Shown here: positions 26,166 to 33,895 of the stretch, piece by piece
Layout: each line of letters opens with the position of its first letter
Position numbering within the stretch: position 1 is the first letter of the stretch
IMG/VR virus record: IMGVR_UViG_3300042691_018527
Span: 22,012 to 86,011 of that record
DNA length: 64,000 nt
Direction: 5' to 3' (one strand)
DNA from: a virus
Position numbers and translations under genes: made by a program
The notes under the pieces: generated by a model
The model's input: only the letters and a program-made list of their open reading frames with translations
What the model was told of the DNA's origin: nothing
Databases searched by the model: none

Positions 26166-26549
26166 ATGAGTAATCAAAACAACAACACAAACCTAACAAC
26201 ATTCCTAGATGCAGTCGGTCGTACGATCTTAGGAGAACCAGTAGAAACAACAGACACACATGTTAAAGTTAAAAACCCAGTAGTTTTACATGTTGTTCCA
26301 ACCGATAACACAGGAAAGATGTCAGTCCAGTTACTTCCTATTTTCTTTAGAGAATTCTTGGCTGATAAGACGGGTGATGTTGTTTTCACATATGAAAAGA
26401 GAAACGTGACTTTAACTGATATTGATGCCTTGGATTTTAGACTCCAAGCTCAATATTCACAGATGTTCAACAAGAACAATACTTTTGTAACTCCTCAACA
26501 GCAACCACAAGCCCCATCACAAAGCGTAATAAATTTGTTTGACGAATAA
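26166..26549 (+). CDS. Conserved-looking replication-region protein, unknown function
   Basis: A 127-residue protein that I do not recognise. It has an ordered N-terminal domain of about 100 residues (alternating strands such as HVKVKNPVVLHVVP and GDVVFTYEKRNVTL). A Gln/Pro-rich linker follows, and it ends in SVINLFDE. That ending resembles clamp-binding peptides and the tail of the polymerase here. It is preceded by a promoter candidate and followed by the hairpin at 26573-26606, so it is its own transcription unit between gp43 and uvsX. Confidence 0.8.
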   Translation: MSNQNNNTNLTTFLDAVGRTILGEPVETTDTHVKVKNPVVLHVVPTDNTGKMSVQLLPIFFREFLADKTGDVVFTYEKRNVTLTDIDALDFRLQAQYSQMFNKNNTFVTPQQQPQAPSQSVINLFDE

Positions 26550-26572
26550 TAAAATCAAATAAAGTTTATTTA

Positions 26573-26606
26573 AGAAAACCTCAAAATTGACTTTTTGAGG
26601 TTTTCT
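26573..26606 (+). terminator. Strong hairpin terminator before uvsX
   Basis: A perfect 14-base-pair stem (AGAAAACCTCAAAA pairing with TTTTGAGGTTTTCT) around a six-base loop TTGACT. It ends the preceding gene's transcript. The downstream U-tract is poor, so efficiency is uncertain. The loop also provides the -35 box of the uvsX promoter. Confidence 0.75.
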
Positions 26607-26614
26607 GTTATTAT
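26587..26614 (+). promoter_or_regulatory. uvsX promoter embedded in terminator hairpin
   Basis: TTGACT in the hairpin loop (26587-26592), a 16-base spacer and TATTAT (26609-26614), six bases before the uvsX ATG at 26621. Both boxes match the consensus at five of six positions. Confidence 0.6.
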
Positions 26615-26620
26615 AAAAAC

Positions 26621-27736
26621 ATGGCTAAAACAAAAAAAGAAAACGTAGAAGAAGTAATAACAGGTGAAATCGAAGACGCGTTCCAAGTTTTGGATGACTT
26701 AAATCCAAATGCAGCATTTTTAAATGATAATTCGTTATCAAATGTTAAAGATTGGATTGATACCGGATCAATGGCGTTAAATGCTATCGTGTCTGGTTCA
26801 TTATATGGTGGAATTCCCATGGGTAGATTAACAGGGTTTATTGGACCAGAATCGTGTGGGAAAACTTTAATGGCTAATAAAATTATGGCAAATGCTCAAA
26901 AGAAAGGAATGCACGTGGCATATTTTGATACAGAAGGAGCATTGGATGAAGATACGGCAAAACGTCTTGGGTGTGATTCATCTAAAATCAAACATGTGCC
27001 ATCCGAGGTAACTGAAGAGTGTAGAAACCAAGTTGTTAAATTTTTAGATACGGTTATTCAGAAAAATTTACACGGCAAAGTTCTGATTGTTATTGATTCT
27101 CTTGGAAATCTTATAACAACACAAGAAAAGAAAAAAATCGAAGAGGGTAGTGATACACCGGATATGGGTAATAGAGCAAAGGCGCTCAAAAGCATGTTAA
27201 GAGCAATAACACATTATGCTGCAAAGGCGAATTGTCCTGTTATTTTCACAAACCACATTTACGATGACCCATCTCAACTACATCCATCAGCATTAAAGAA
27301 GCAAGCTGGTGGCTCTGGCCCTCTTTATATGGCATCGGTTATTATACAGATGGCAAAAAAAACAGAACGAGTGAGTGATAGTAAGAATAAAGATTCAAAC
27401 GAAGAAACAACATTCCTATCAAAAGACATTAACGGTTTAACTTTAAGGGCATTAACTACAAAAAATAGATTTGTGGTTCCATTTTTAGAATGTGAGATGT
27501 ATTTAAATTTTAAAAATGGATTAAACAAATACTCTGGATTGGTTGAAATGGCAGAAGCATATAAAGTAATCGAAAAACAAGGACATCGATATGTTTTAGA
27601 TGGAGAAATGTTAGGCTTTTTCAAAGAATGGAAAACAAATCAAGAAATTTGGGGTAAAATTCTACCAAAACTTGAAGATAAATTAAAAAATGAACTATCA
27701 TTTAAAAATGAAAATGTGACCGAGGAATTAGAATAG
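26621..27736 (+). CDS. uvsX: UvsX recombinase (RecA-like)
   Basis: A 371-residue RecA-fold recombinase (T4 UvsX is 391). Walker A is GPESCGKT at 75-82, followed by HVAYFDTEGALDE, the Walker B strand VLIVIDSLGNL near 150, and FTNHIYDDPSQ plus KQAGGSGPLYMAS for the L2 DNA-binding region. It forms filaments on single-stranded DNA and promotes strand exchange with gp32 and UvsY. The C-terminus is acidic, as in T4. Confidence 0.96.
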   Translation: MAKTKKENVEEVITGEIEDAFQVLDDLNPNAAFLNDNSLSNVKDWIDTGSMALNAIVSGSLYGGIPMGRLTGFIGPESCGKTLMANKIMANAQKKGMHVAYFDTEGALDEDTAKRLGCDSSKIKHVPSEVTEECRNQVVKFLDTVIQKNLHGKVLIVIDSLGNLITTQEKKKIEEGSDTPDMGNRAKALKSMLRAITHYAAKANCPVIFTNHIYDDPSQLHPSALKKQAGGSGPLYMASVIIQMAKKTERVSDSKNKDSNEETTFLSKDINGLTLRALTTKNRFVVPFLECEMYLNFKNGLNKYSGLVEMAEAYKVIEKQGHRYVLDGEMLGFFKEWKTNQEIWGKILPKLEDKLKNELSFKNENVTEELE

Positions 27737-27744
27737 GTTTTTGA

Positions 27745-27773
27745 TTGCCTTTTTCAAAACTATACATTAGTAT
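27745..27773 (+). promoter_or_regulatory. Sigma70-like promoter of primase-helicase gene
   Basis: TTGCCT (27745-27750), a 17-base spacer and TAGTAT (27768-27773), six bases before the ATG at 27780. Confidence 0.45.
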
Positions 27774-27779
27774 TTTTAT

Positions 27780-29207
27780 ATGGCAGCTAAAAACCTATCA
27801 TTGGATTTAGACTTTTTTGAAAAGATTATAATTTATAATTGTTTAACCGATCAAAATTATTTAGAGACAATCATTGAGCATTTAAAGTCTTCTTATTTTA
27901 AAGAAAAACAACACGCAACTATAATTTCTTTGGTTAAAAACTTTTATTCTGAACATAGCGTCTTTCCAAACCTAACAGAATTAAAAGCGTATTTAACAAC
28001 ACAAGAACAGAGAGAACACTTCAAAGAAGTAATCATATCTTTTAATTCTATTGATAAGAATTACAATAAAGATTTACTAATAAAAAACACAGAGAAATTC
28101 TTAAAAGAAAAGGCAGTGTTAAACACAATGTTTGACACGTCAGTAAATGTTCAAAGTGGAAATATTGATACTGCATCGATATTAAAAAAGTTTGAAGAAG
28201 CTTGTAGTATATCATTGGTTGATAATATTGGATTTGATTACTTGGAAGATATTGAAAAACATTGTGAAGATTTACAAAAAGTTTTTAAAACTGTTTCAAC
28301 TGGTTGGAAATGGTTAGATAAAAATCTTGGTGGTGGATTTATGGCAGAAGGAAGGGCTTTGTATGTATTTTTCGGTATTACAAACGTAGGAAAATCCATA
28401 TTTCTCGGAAATATTGCAACAAATATCTTAAATCAAGACAAAACAGTTGTTTTAATTAGTCTAGAAATGCCAGAACAGGTATATGCAAAAAGAATTTCGG
28501 CACAATTATCAAAAATACCTTCTGATGATTTAAAATTACAAATAAGTCCACTTAAAAACTTTTTAAATCAATATAAAGTAAAAAATAAATCAGCTAAATT
28601 GGTTATTAAAGAATTTCCACCAAAAGGTGTGACTGTTTTAGGTATTAAAAGCTATTTAAAAAAACTTGAAAAGAATAACATTAAGCCAGATGTTGTTATT
28701 ATTGATTATTTGAATTTGATAGCACCACCAACAAATGGACTTAGTTCATATGAATCTGTAAAACAAATATCAGAAGAGGTTAGAGCACTATCATATCACT
28801 TTTCGTGTCCAATTGTGTCTGCAACACAAGCAACGAGAGCGGCTGTAACAACACCAAAACCAGAATTAGATAAAACCAGTGAATCTATGGGTCTTTCGCA
28901 TACTGTTGATGCTCAAATTTCAATTTGGACAGAACAAGGTGATTCAGATTTGGGAATTATTCACATGGGTATAGAAAAAAATAGGTTTGGTCCTAGACAA
29001 GTTTATACACACCTCGAAATTGATTATCCAACATTATCTTTATCAGAACCAACGGACGCTATGTTAGATCTTGTTGATTCAAAATCAGCAAGACCTCCAA
29101 AAATTTCGGATGATATTGAAAAAAATTCAATAGATGAAATCGAAAATTCAAATATTTTTGAAACTTTGAATAGTTTTGAAAATGTAAGTTTTGATGATGA
29201 AAAATAA
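27780..29207 (+). CDS. 41: Replicative DNA helicase gp41 (DnaB-like)
   Basis: A 475-residue protein, the same length as T4 gp41. The DnaB-type core has FGITNVGKSIFLGN (Walker A near 197-204), VVLISLEMPEQVYAKR, DVVIIDYLNLI (Walker B near 305) and FSCPIVSATQATR. It moves 5' to 3' on the lagging strand and associates with primase. The Glu/Asp-rich C-terminal tail (FENVSFDDEK) could be a protein-binding peptide. Confidence 0.95.
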   Translation: MAAKNLSLDLDFFEKIIIYNCLTDQNYLETIIEHLKSSYFKEKQHATIISLVKNFYSEHSVFPNLTELKAYLTTQEQREHFKEVIISFNSIDKNYNKDLLIKNTEKFLKEKAVLNTMFDTSVNVQSGNIDTASILKKFEEACSISLVDNIGFDYLEDIEKHCEDLQKVFKTVSTGWKWLDKNLGGGFMAEGRALYVFFGITNVGKSIFLGNIATNILNQDKTVVLISLEMPEQVYAKRISAQLSKIPSDDLKLQISPLKNFLNQYKVKNKSAKLVIKEFPPKGVTVLGIKSYLKKLEKNNIKPDVVIIDYLNLIAPPTNGLSSYESVKQISEEVRALSYHFSCPIVSATQATRAAVTTPKPELDKTSESMGLSHTVDAQISIWTEQGDSDLGIIHMGIEKNRFGPRQVYTHLEIDYPTLSLSEPTDAMLDLVDSKSARPPKISDDIEKNSIDEIENSNIFETLNSFENVSFDDEK

Positions 29208-29216
29208 GTAACTGAT

Positions 29217-29224
29217 TATAAATA
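29217..29224 (+). promoter_or_regulatory. T4-late-type promoter box TATAAATA
   Basis: An exact TATAAATA ends five bases before the ATG of the DHH gene at 29230, inside an otherwise early/middle replication cluster. Confidence 0.6.
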
Positions 29225-29229
29225 TCCTT

Positions 29230-30123
29230 ATGCAAAATAAGATTTATCAAATCTTTACTCATAAGGACTTGGATGGTGCAGGAAGTTTATTATCTTTTAT
29301 TTGGTCGCACCCACAAGCAACTATAACATTTACAGAAATAAATAATAATGAATTATTTAAAATAAAGGATTATGTCAAAAAAACATTTAATCCTCCAAGT
29401 ATTTTGATATTTGATATCTCTTTGAGAGATGAATTTTTACCAGAACTAGATAATAGTAACATTACTATAATAGATCATCACAAAAGATCTGAAAACAATA
29501 TATCAAAATTTAAAAATTCAAAAATAGTATATAAAGATTTTTCATCAAACACTCTTCTTTTGAGAAAGTTATTTAAAAACAAAGAGAATGATACATTGGA
29601 TGACAAAAAAAAGAAGTTAATTGCATATATAGATGATTTTGATTCTCAAAAAAATCAATTTAAAGAGTCATACGACTTGAATATTATTTTTTGGACACAG
29701 TTTAAAAATGATTTTACTGGTTTTATAAATTTTTATAAAGATGGTTTTGTTCCTTTTACAGAAAAACAATTAAAATTAATAGAGTATACTAAAAATGTAG
29801 CAGAAGAAGCTTTAAAAAATATAAAATATTTTTCCGGTGAGTTAATAATAGAAGGTTTTCCAAGAAAAACATTAGCATGTTTGACTAATACTACTAACTT
29901 GATAGTTATTGATAAAATAATGAATAAAAATGAACAAAATTTATTCTTTTTCATAAACACTGAAACCGAAAAGGTTAGTATTAAACAAAAAAAATCCAAC
30001 TCGATGATAGATTTACCTAATTTTACAAAAAAATATTGCGACGGTGATGGTAGTTTATTAAATTGCGGTGGAAAAATAACACCATTATTCATGGAACTGA
30101 CAAAAAAACTTAACCCATTATGA
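29230..30123 (+). CDS. DHH-family phosphoesterase
   Basis: A 297-residue protein with HKDLDGAGS at residues 11-19 (motif I), ILIFDISLRDEF (motif II, Asp near 59) and ITIIDHHKRSE near 78-88, the DHH motif. The C-terminus contains a CDGDGSLLNCGGK block like the glycine-rich GGG/H region of DHHA domains. DHH enzymes include RecJ exonuclease and NrnA-type nanoRNases. With a 297-residue size it is closer to NrnA/pAp-phosphatase-like proteins, but the substrate is unknown. It overlaps the next gene by four bases. Confidence 0.85.
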   Translation: MQNKIYQIFTHKDLDGAGSLLSFIWSHPQATITFTEINNNELFKIKDYVKKTFNPPSILIFDISLRDEFLPELDNSNITIIDHHKRSENNISKFKNSKIVYKDFSSNTLLLRKLFKNKENDTLDDKKKKLIAYIDDFDSQKNQFKESYDLNIIFWTQFKNDFTGFINFYKDGFVPFTEKQLKLIEYTKNVAEEALKNIKYFSGELIIEGFPRKTLACLTNTTNLIVIDKIMNKNEQNLFFFINTETEKVSIKQKKSNSMIDLPNFTKKYCDGDGSLLNCGGKITPLFMELTKKLNPL

Positions 30124-30419
30124 TAATCACATCATCACAACAACTAGAAGAACTATCTAACCCCTCGAATGCAATAAACGTGGAAGAATTCGAACAGATA
30201 ACCATGCGATTTGGTGCTTTTGTTTGTCTATGTAGGGGTAAGAAGATGAATTATTTGAATTTTTTAAAATATTTGATAGAAGATAAAAGGACACAGAAAA
30301 TTTATTTTGCTTTACTTGGAGAAAATAATCTGCATAATATTATCAGATTGTATCTAAGCTCTACACCCAACGTGTATAAAAAAATGTTTAGATCCAAGTA
30401 TCACAAAAAAAATGAATGA
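30120..30419 (+). CDS. Small replication-cluster protein, unknown
   Basis: A 99-residue protein with no recognised motif. The N-terminus is acidic and polar, the middle is helical (NYLNFLKYLIEDKRTQKIYF) and the C-terminus is basic. It is coupled to the DHH gene by ATGA and overlaps the next gene by eight bases. Position two genes before gp32 is where T4 has gp33, but no gp33-like features or clamp-binding tail are visible. Confidence 0.75.
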   Translation: MIITSSQQLEELSNPSNAINVEEFEQITMRFGAFVCLCRGKKMNYLNFLKYLIEDKRTQKIYFALLGENNLHNIIRLYLSSTPNVYKKMFRSKYHKKNE

Positions 30420-31065
30420 ATTAACAGATTTCGAGAAATTTATATATAATTCTTATTTAAAATATTCAAGATTTGGATTGCCATTTACACCAAGAAGAGA
30501 TTTTTCAAACATTGACGATAATATCGTTGTTTATCTTAAAAAAATTTCTTATTTTTTAACAAAATATAATCACATTAGCGTTGATGAATACTTTAAATCG
30601 TTTGTAGAAATACATAAAGACGAAAAATACCCACAATTAGATTTTTTTTATAGTAGATTAGCACTTAAAACGTATTCTTTATATAAAAAACAGCAAGAAA
30701 ACAGAGATCCAGAAAATCAATTTGATGAAATCAAAAACGGATTTCGTTTTATTGGTAATTTTTGTATTGAAAACAACATCGACATTAAAAAATATCTACA
30801 ACATAAAACAGGTTACATGTATTCTTGGTTAAATCATTATAGAGAACATAGAATAAACCCATATTGTTTGATGGAACTTGGAAATGTTGTTCAAATTTTA
30901 GATGGAATACAAAAAGATGAAGTGTCTCTATTCGCAGATAATCTTAATAACACGTTTGTTGCATTTAAAACAAGATATATGAACTCAACCAAAACAATAT
31001 CTCTTGTCAAGCAAGCAACAAAAAAAATAGAGGATTTCGTAAAAAAAGAGTTGACCCAAAAGTAA
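30412..31065 (+). CDS. Possible gp59-like helicase loader
   Basis: The protein is 217 residues, the same length as T4 gp59, and lies immediately upstream of gp32, a neighbour of gene 59 in T4. It is helical and rich in Lys, Tyr and Phe. A C-terminal segment (ELGNVVQILDGIQKDEV followed by a KTRYMN helix) loosely resembles the gp59 C-domain. Sequence identity is too low to be sure; structure comparison would decide. Confidence 0.5.
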   Translation: MNELTDFEKFIYNSYLKYSRFGLPFTPRRDFSNIDDNIVVYLKKISYFLTKYNHISVDEYFKSFVEIHKDEKYPQLDFFYSRLALKTYSLYKKQQENRDPENQFDEIKNGFRFIGNFCIENNIDIKKYLQHKTGYMYSWLNHYREHRINPYCLMELGNVVQILDGIQKDEVSLFADNLNNTFVAFKTRYMNSTKTISLVKQATKKIEDFVKKELTQK

Positions 31066-31078
31066 TCTGTGATATATT
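31051..31078 (+). promoter_or_regulatory. Sigma70-like promoter of gp32
   Basis: TTGACC (31051-31056), a 16-base spacer and TATATT (31073-31078), nine bases before the ATG at 31088. It lies across the end of the upstream gene. Confidence 0.6.
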
Positions 31079-31087
31079 AATTTTACC

Positions 31088-31915
31088 ATGAGCAATAAAT
31101 ACAACCAAAGTCTCTTTGATTCACTCAAAGACGCATTAGCAGACAAAAGCAACGTGGAATCCTCTTTCAAGGATTTCCTCAAGTTCGAGCCAGATAAGAC
31201 ATATGTTGTCCGTTTGGTTCCAAACATCAAAGATGGAAAGAAAACACGTTTCCATTATTTCCAGCATATCTTTGATAGTTGTGTGACAGGAAAGAAAATC
31301 TCTGTTCTCTGTCCAAATACATACGGAGAAAAATGCCCAATTGATGAACATCGTTCCAAGGTTTGGGCAACTAAGAACCAAACATTGATTGATCAGGTAA
31401 AACCTTTGAAGAAATCTGAAAGATGGCTCTATAACGCATATGTCATCAAAGATCCGACCAATCCTTCTAATGAAGGAAGTGTCAAAATCTTGAACTCTGG
31501 TGCTCAGTTGCAAAAAATTATTCAATCTGCAATTGATGGAGATGACTCTGACGAGTTCGGTTTTAGAATTTTTGATCTTTCCGAGAATGGTTGCAATTTA
31601 AGGATCAAAGTTGAGAAGAATGATGGTGGTTATCCTTCTTATACAAGTTCTAAGTTCCTTTCACCATCAAAAGTAGATGGTCTTACAGATCAAGATTCTG
31701 CATATGAATCTGTAAAAGACTTAGATTCCTTCTTCCAAAGGAAGACTTATGCAGAAATCAAAGAAATTCTCGATGTTCATTTCTTGGGTAAAGAAAAAGC
31801 AGAATCTATTAATGAAACAGTTGAAGAAGACGAGATTGAAACGGTTCGTGAAGAACCAAAGTCAGCAGTATCTGACATCGACAAAGAGATGGAAGACATT
31901 TTGAAGGATCTTTAA
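31088..31915 (+). CDS. 32: Single-stranded DNA-binding protein gp32
   Basis: A 275-residue gp32 homologue (T4: 301). The DNA-binding core starts at KDFLKFEPDKTYVVRLVPN. The zinc subdomain offers H56/H60, C65, C75 and C83; the C65-C75 spacing equals T4 C77-C87. SYTSSKFLSPS follows. The C-terminus is strongly acidic (DIDKEMEDILKDL), the protein-interaction tail of gp32. Codon use is richer in C-ending codons than its neighbours, in line with very high expression. Confidence 0.95.
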   Translation: MSNKYNQSLFDSLKDALADKSNVESSFKDFLKFEPDKTYVVRLVPNIKDGKKTRFHYFQHIFDSCVTGKKISVLCPNTYGEKCPIDEHRSKVWATKNQTLIDQVKPLKKSERWLYNAYVIKDPTNPSNEGSVKILNSGAQLQKIIQSAIDGDDSDEFGFRIFDLSENGCNLRIKVEKNDGGYPSYTSSKFLSPSKVDGLTDQDSAYESVKDLDSFFQRKTYAEIKEILDVHFLGKEKAESINETVEEDEIETVREEPKSAVSDIDKEMEDILKDL

Positions 31916-31916
31916 T

Positions 31917-32396
31917 ATGTCTCCACAGCAAGAAGCTCTGGAAGCTGCAAAAATGGCGGCGATGATTGGTTCACAGTTAAAAACTGTGGACCAATTGTCT
32001 ATTGGTGGGTCTATTCCAGCAAACCGAATAAACATAAACGAGTTTATTGGATGTGTAAACAACCCAAATGCAAGAATAACTAACAAATTTGCACAACCAC
32101 CGCCTGGATTTGCTGCGCCAATTCCAGAAGAAGTAATTCAACAGCAGATTCAGTATACTCCTTTGGTTATACCAACAGAACAAACTCAACCTGTTCAACA
32201 ACAAATTCAACCGGTCCAGTCAGTTTCTATTCCAGAGGCTAAAACAGAACCTATTATTAAAAATGAAAAGGTTCAAGTTAATAGTATAAAATCTGAAAAC
32301 GGTTTAGTGGAAGATATCGCATCAATAAAGAAAAGTGTTGACCAAATCAATAAAAATCTGGTAAGATTAGTGGACATTATCAGAAATAAGAAATGA
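31917..32396 (+). CDS. Gln/Pro-rich protein between SSB and clamp, unknown
   Basis: A 159-residue protein. An N-terminal helix (EALEAAKMAAMIGSQL) is followed by RININEFIGCVNNPN, a disordered Gln/Pro/Val-rich middle (about 65-115) and a C-terminal coiled-coil (DIASIKKSVDQINKNLVRLV). No family recognised. It begins one base after the gp32 stop and overlaps the clamp gene by four bases, so it belongs to the gp32-gp45 operon and may be a replisome accessory or a virion protein. Confidence 0.8.
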   Translation: MSPQQEALEAAKMAAMIGSQLKTVDQLSIGGSIPANRININEFIGCVNNPNARITNKFAQPPPGFAAPIPEEVIQQQIQYTPLVIPTEQTQPVQQQIQPVQSVSIPEAKTEPIIKNEKVQVNSIKSENGLVEDIASIKKSVDQINKNLVRLVDIIRNKK

Positions 32397-33148
32397 GCGA
32401 TCTAGAAATACCAATTCCCAAAACATCACTTGAAAAACTTTTAAAACCAGTAAACAGGTTAACAGAAAGTTGTGTCTTAAAAAGTTCAGATGACTCAATA
32501 TATACTGTATGTTCATCTAATGACAATAGTGTAATTTTGTATGCAAAAACCAAATTACCGAACACAATAGACTCTATACGTTTAAATTTGATCAATATTA
32601 AAAAGTTATTGACTGGTTTAGAATGTTTGGGTGATGAAGGAGATTTTAGTATTTCTTATAATCAAAATAACATTGTTTGTAAGTCATCCAATAATGAAAA
32701 TGGTGAAAACACTCATTTTAAATATCATTTAGTTGATGATAATATTATTAAAGAATCAACTGTAAATGTTCAAAATATTGCAAAATTGAAATTTGATACT
32801 ATTTTTGAAATTTCTACTCAAAAATTGAGACAAATCATTTCTGCATATTCTTTTGTAAACGATGTAAATAAAATTTACTTTTATACAAAAGAAAACATGG
32901 TTTATGCTGAAATAAATGATAGAACATTACAAAATATAGATAATGTTTCATTGTTAGCATCTTCTTCTTATCAAGGCGAAGAAATAAAAATACCACTTTC
33001 CGTTAAAATTGAAGTTTTTAAAATTCTTGCATCGAATAAAAACTCAATAAAAGTAAAAATAAACAACGAGTTTAAAGTTTTTGTTTTTCAAACACAAGAA
33101 GACGAAAATACTGAGTTAAAATATATTATTTCTGCTCTTGTTAAATAA
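32393..33148 (+). CDS. 45: Sliding clamp gp45
   Basis: A 251-residue two-domain clamp-fold protein (T4 gp45: 228). Pattern matches include INIKKLLTGL in domain 1, FEISTQKLRQIISAYSFV at the domain 2 start, IYFYTKENMVYAEIND and the final ELKYIISAL strand. It tethers polymerase to DNA and, in T4, activates late transcription through gp33 and gp55. Identity with T4 is low, but length, fold pattern and location with gp32, gp41, gp43 and UvsX support it. Confidence 0.82.
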   Translation: MSDLEIPIPKTSLEKLLKPVNRLTESCVLKSSDDSIYTVCSSNDNSVILYAKTKLPNTIDSIRLNLINIKKLLTGLECLGDEGDFSISYNQNNIVCKSSNNENGENTHFKYHLVDDNIIKESTVNVQNIAKLKFDTIFEISTQKLRQIISAYSFVNDVNKIYFYTKENMVYAEINDRTLQNIDNVSLLASSSYQGEEIKIPLSVKIEVFKILASNKNSIKVKINNEFKVFVFQTQEDENTELKYIISALVK

Positions 33149-33165
33149 TAAATTTGTGGTAAATT
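33138..33165 (+). promoter_or_regulatory. Candidate sigma70-like promoter
   Basis: TTGTTA (33138-33143), a 16-base spacer and TAAATT (33160-33165), six bases before the ATG at 33172. Confidence 0.4.
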
Positions 33166-33171
33166 GTTTAT

Positions 33172-33492
33172 ATGGCAAAGAACAAACTTACAACTGTTGG
33201 CTATTTTATTAAAAGATTAAGAGATTCCGGTTATGTAACCGATAAAGTTTATACTGGATATGCTAAGATAGATCCAAGAGCATGGACTGTCGTTGTTGAT
33301 CCAAAACATACTTCTGTTTTTATAACTTGTTATAATAATCACAACTGTTTTGGAGAAGAGTATTTTGAATTTCATGACGGGGGGCAGTTTGTTCCAGAAA
33401 GATTTAAATTAAAAACTAGTTCAATTGAAACTGTAATTGAATATTTGGTTAAATTTAACATAAATAACAAATCAGATACATATAGTAAGTAG
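33172..33492 (+). CDS. Conserved-looking small protein, unknown
   Basis: A 106-residue protein: LTTVGYFIKRLRDSGY at the N-terminus is a helix, followed by alternating strands (WTVVVDPKHTSVFITCY) and an aromatic GEEYFEFHDGG loop. It looks like a compact alpha/beta domain. No function is recognised. It starts 24 bases after the clamp with a promoter candidate. Confidence 0.8.
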   Translation: MAKNKLTTVGYFIKRLRDSGYVTDKVYTGYAKIDPRAWTVVVDPKHTSVFITCYNNHNCFGEEYFEFHDGGQFVPERFKLKTSSIETVIEYLVKFNINNKSDTYSK

Positions 33493-33497
33493 TTGTT

Positions 33498-33893
33498 ATG
33501 GCGAACTATAAGAAAAAATCTGTATCTCAAAATACAAATAATCCTTCGCTATCGTCTGAGAGTATTCAGCAAAAAAAAGGAATGACCGATGCTGATGTAC
33601 AAGAATTAAATAAAAAAGTTTATGCCGCAATAAACAATTTAGAACTTCAAAAAAGTTTAGATAGATTTCTTAAAGAAAATAGAACCCAACAACAAACCGC
33701 ATTAAGAGATTTAGGTCTTTTAAAATCAATAATAACAGAATATTTAGATTCTTTTATATTGTTTGGTTATAGTATAGATGGTGAAAGAGTAATTATACAG
33801 AATTTTGAAAAATCTAAAGACCGAGATGCTCTTATGGAATTTTTAAAGATAATTTTTTTTAAACAACAACAAGATAATTTTTTAGATGATTGA
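33498..33893 (+). CDS. Helical protein, unknown
   Basis: A 131-residue protein: a polar Ser/Asn/Gln N-terminus (about 35 residues), then helices (QELNKKVYAAINNLELQKS) and a C-terminal domain ending in KQQQDNFLDD. No family recognised. It lies five bases after the preceding gene. Confidence 0.75.
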   Translation: MANYKKKSVSQNTNNPSLSSESIQQKKGMTDADVQELNKKVYAAINNLELQKSLDRFLKENRTQQQTALRDLGLLKSIITEYLDSFILFGYSIDGERVIIQNFEKSKDRDALMEFLKIIFFKQQQDNFLDD

Positions 33894-33895
33894 TT

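Noticed and set aside
30120-30419. gp33 late co-activator
   Set aside because: Position suggests it, but no similarity, no acidic clamp-binding C-terminus and wrong composition.
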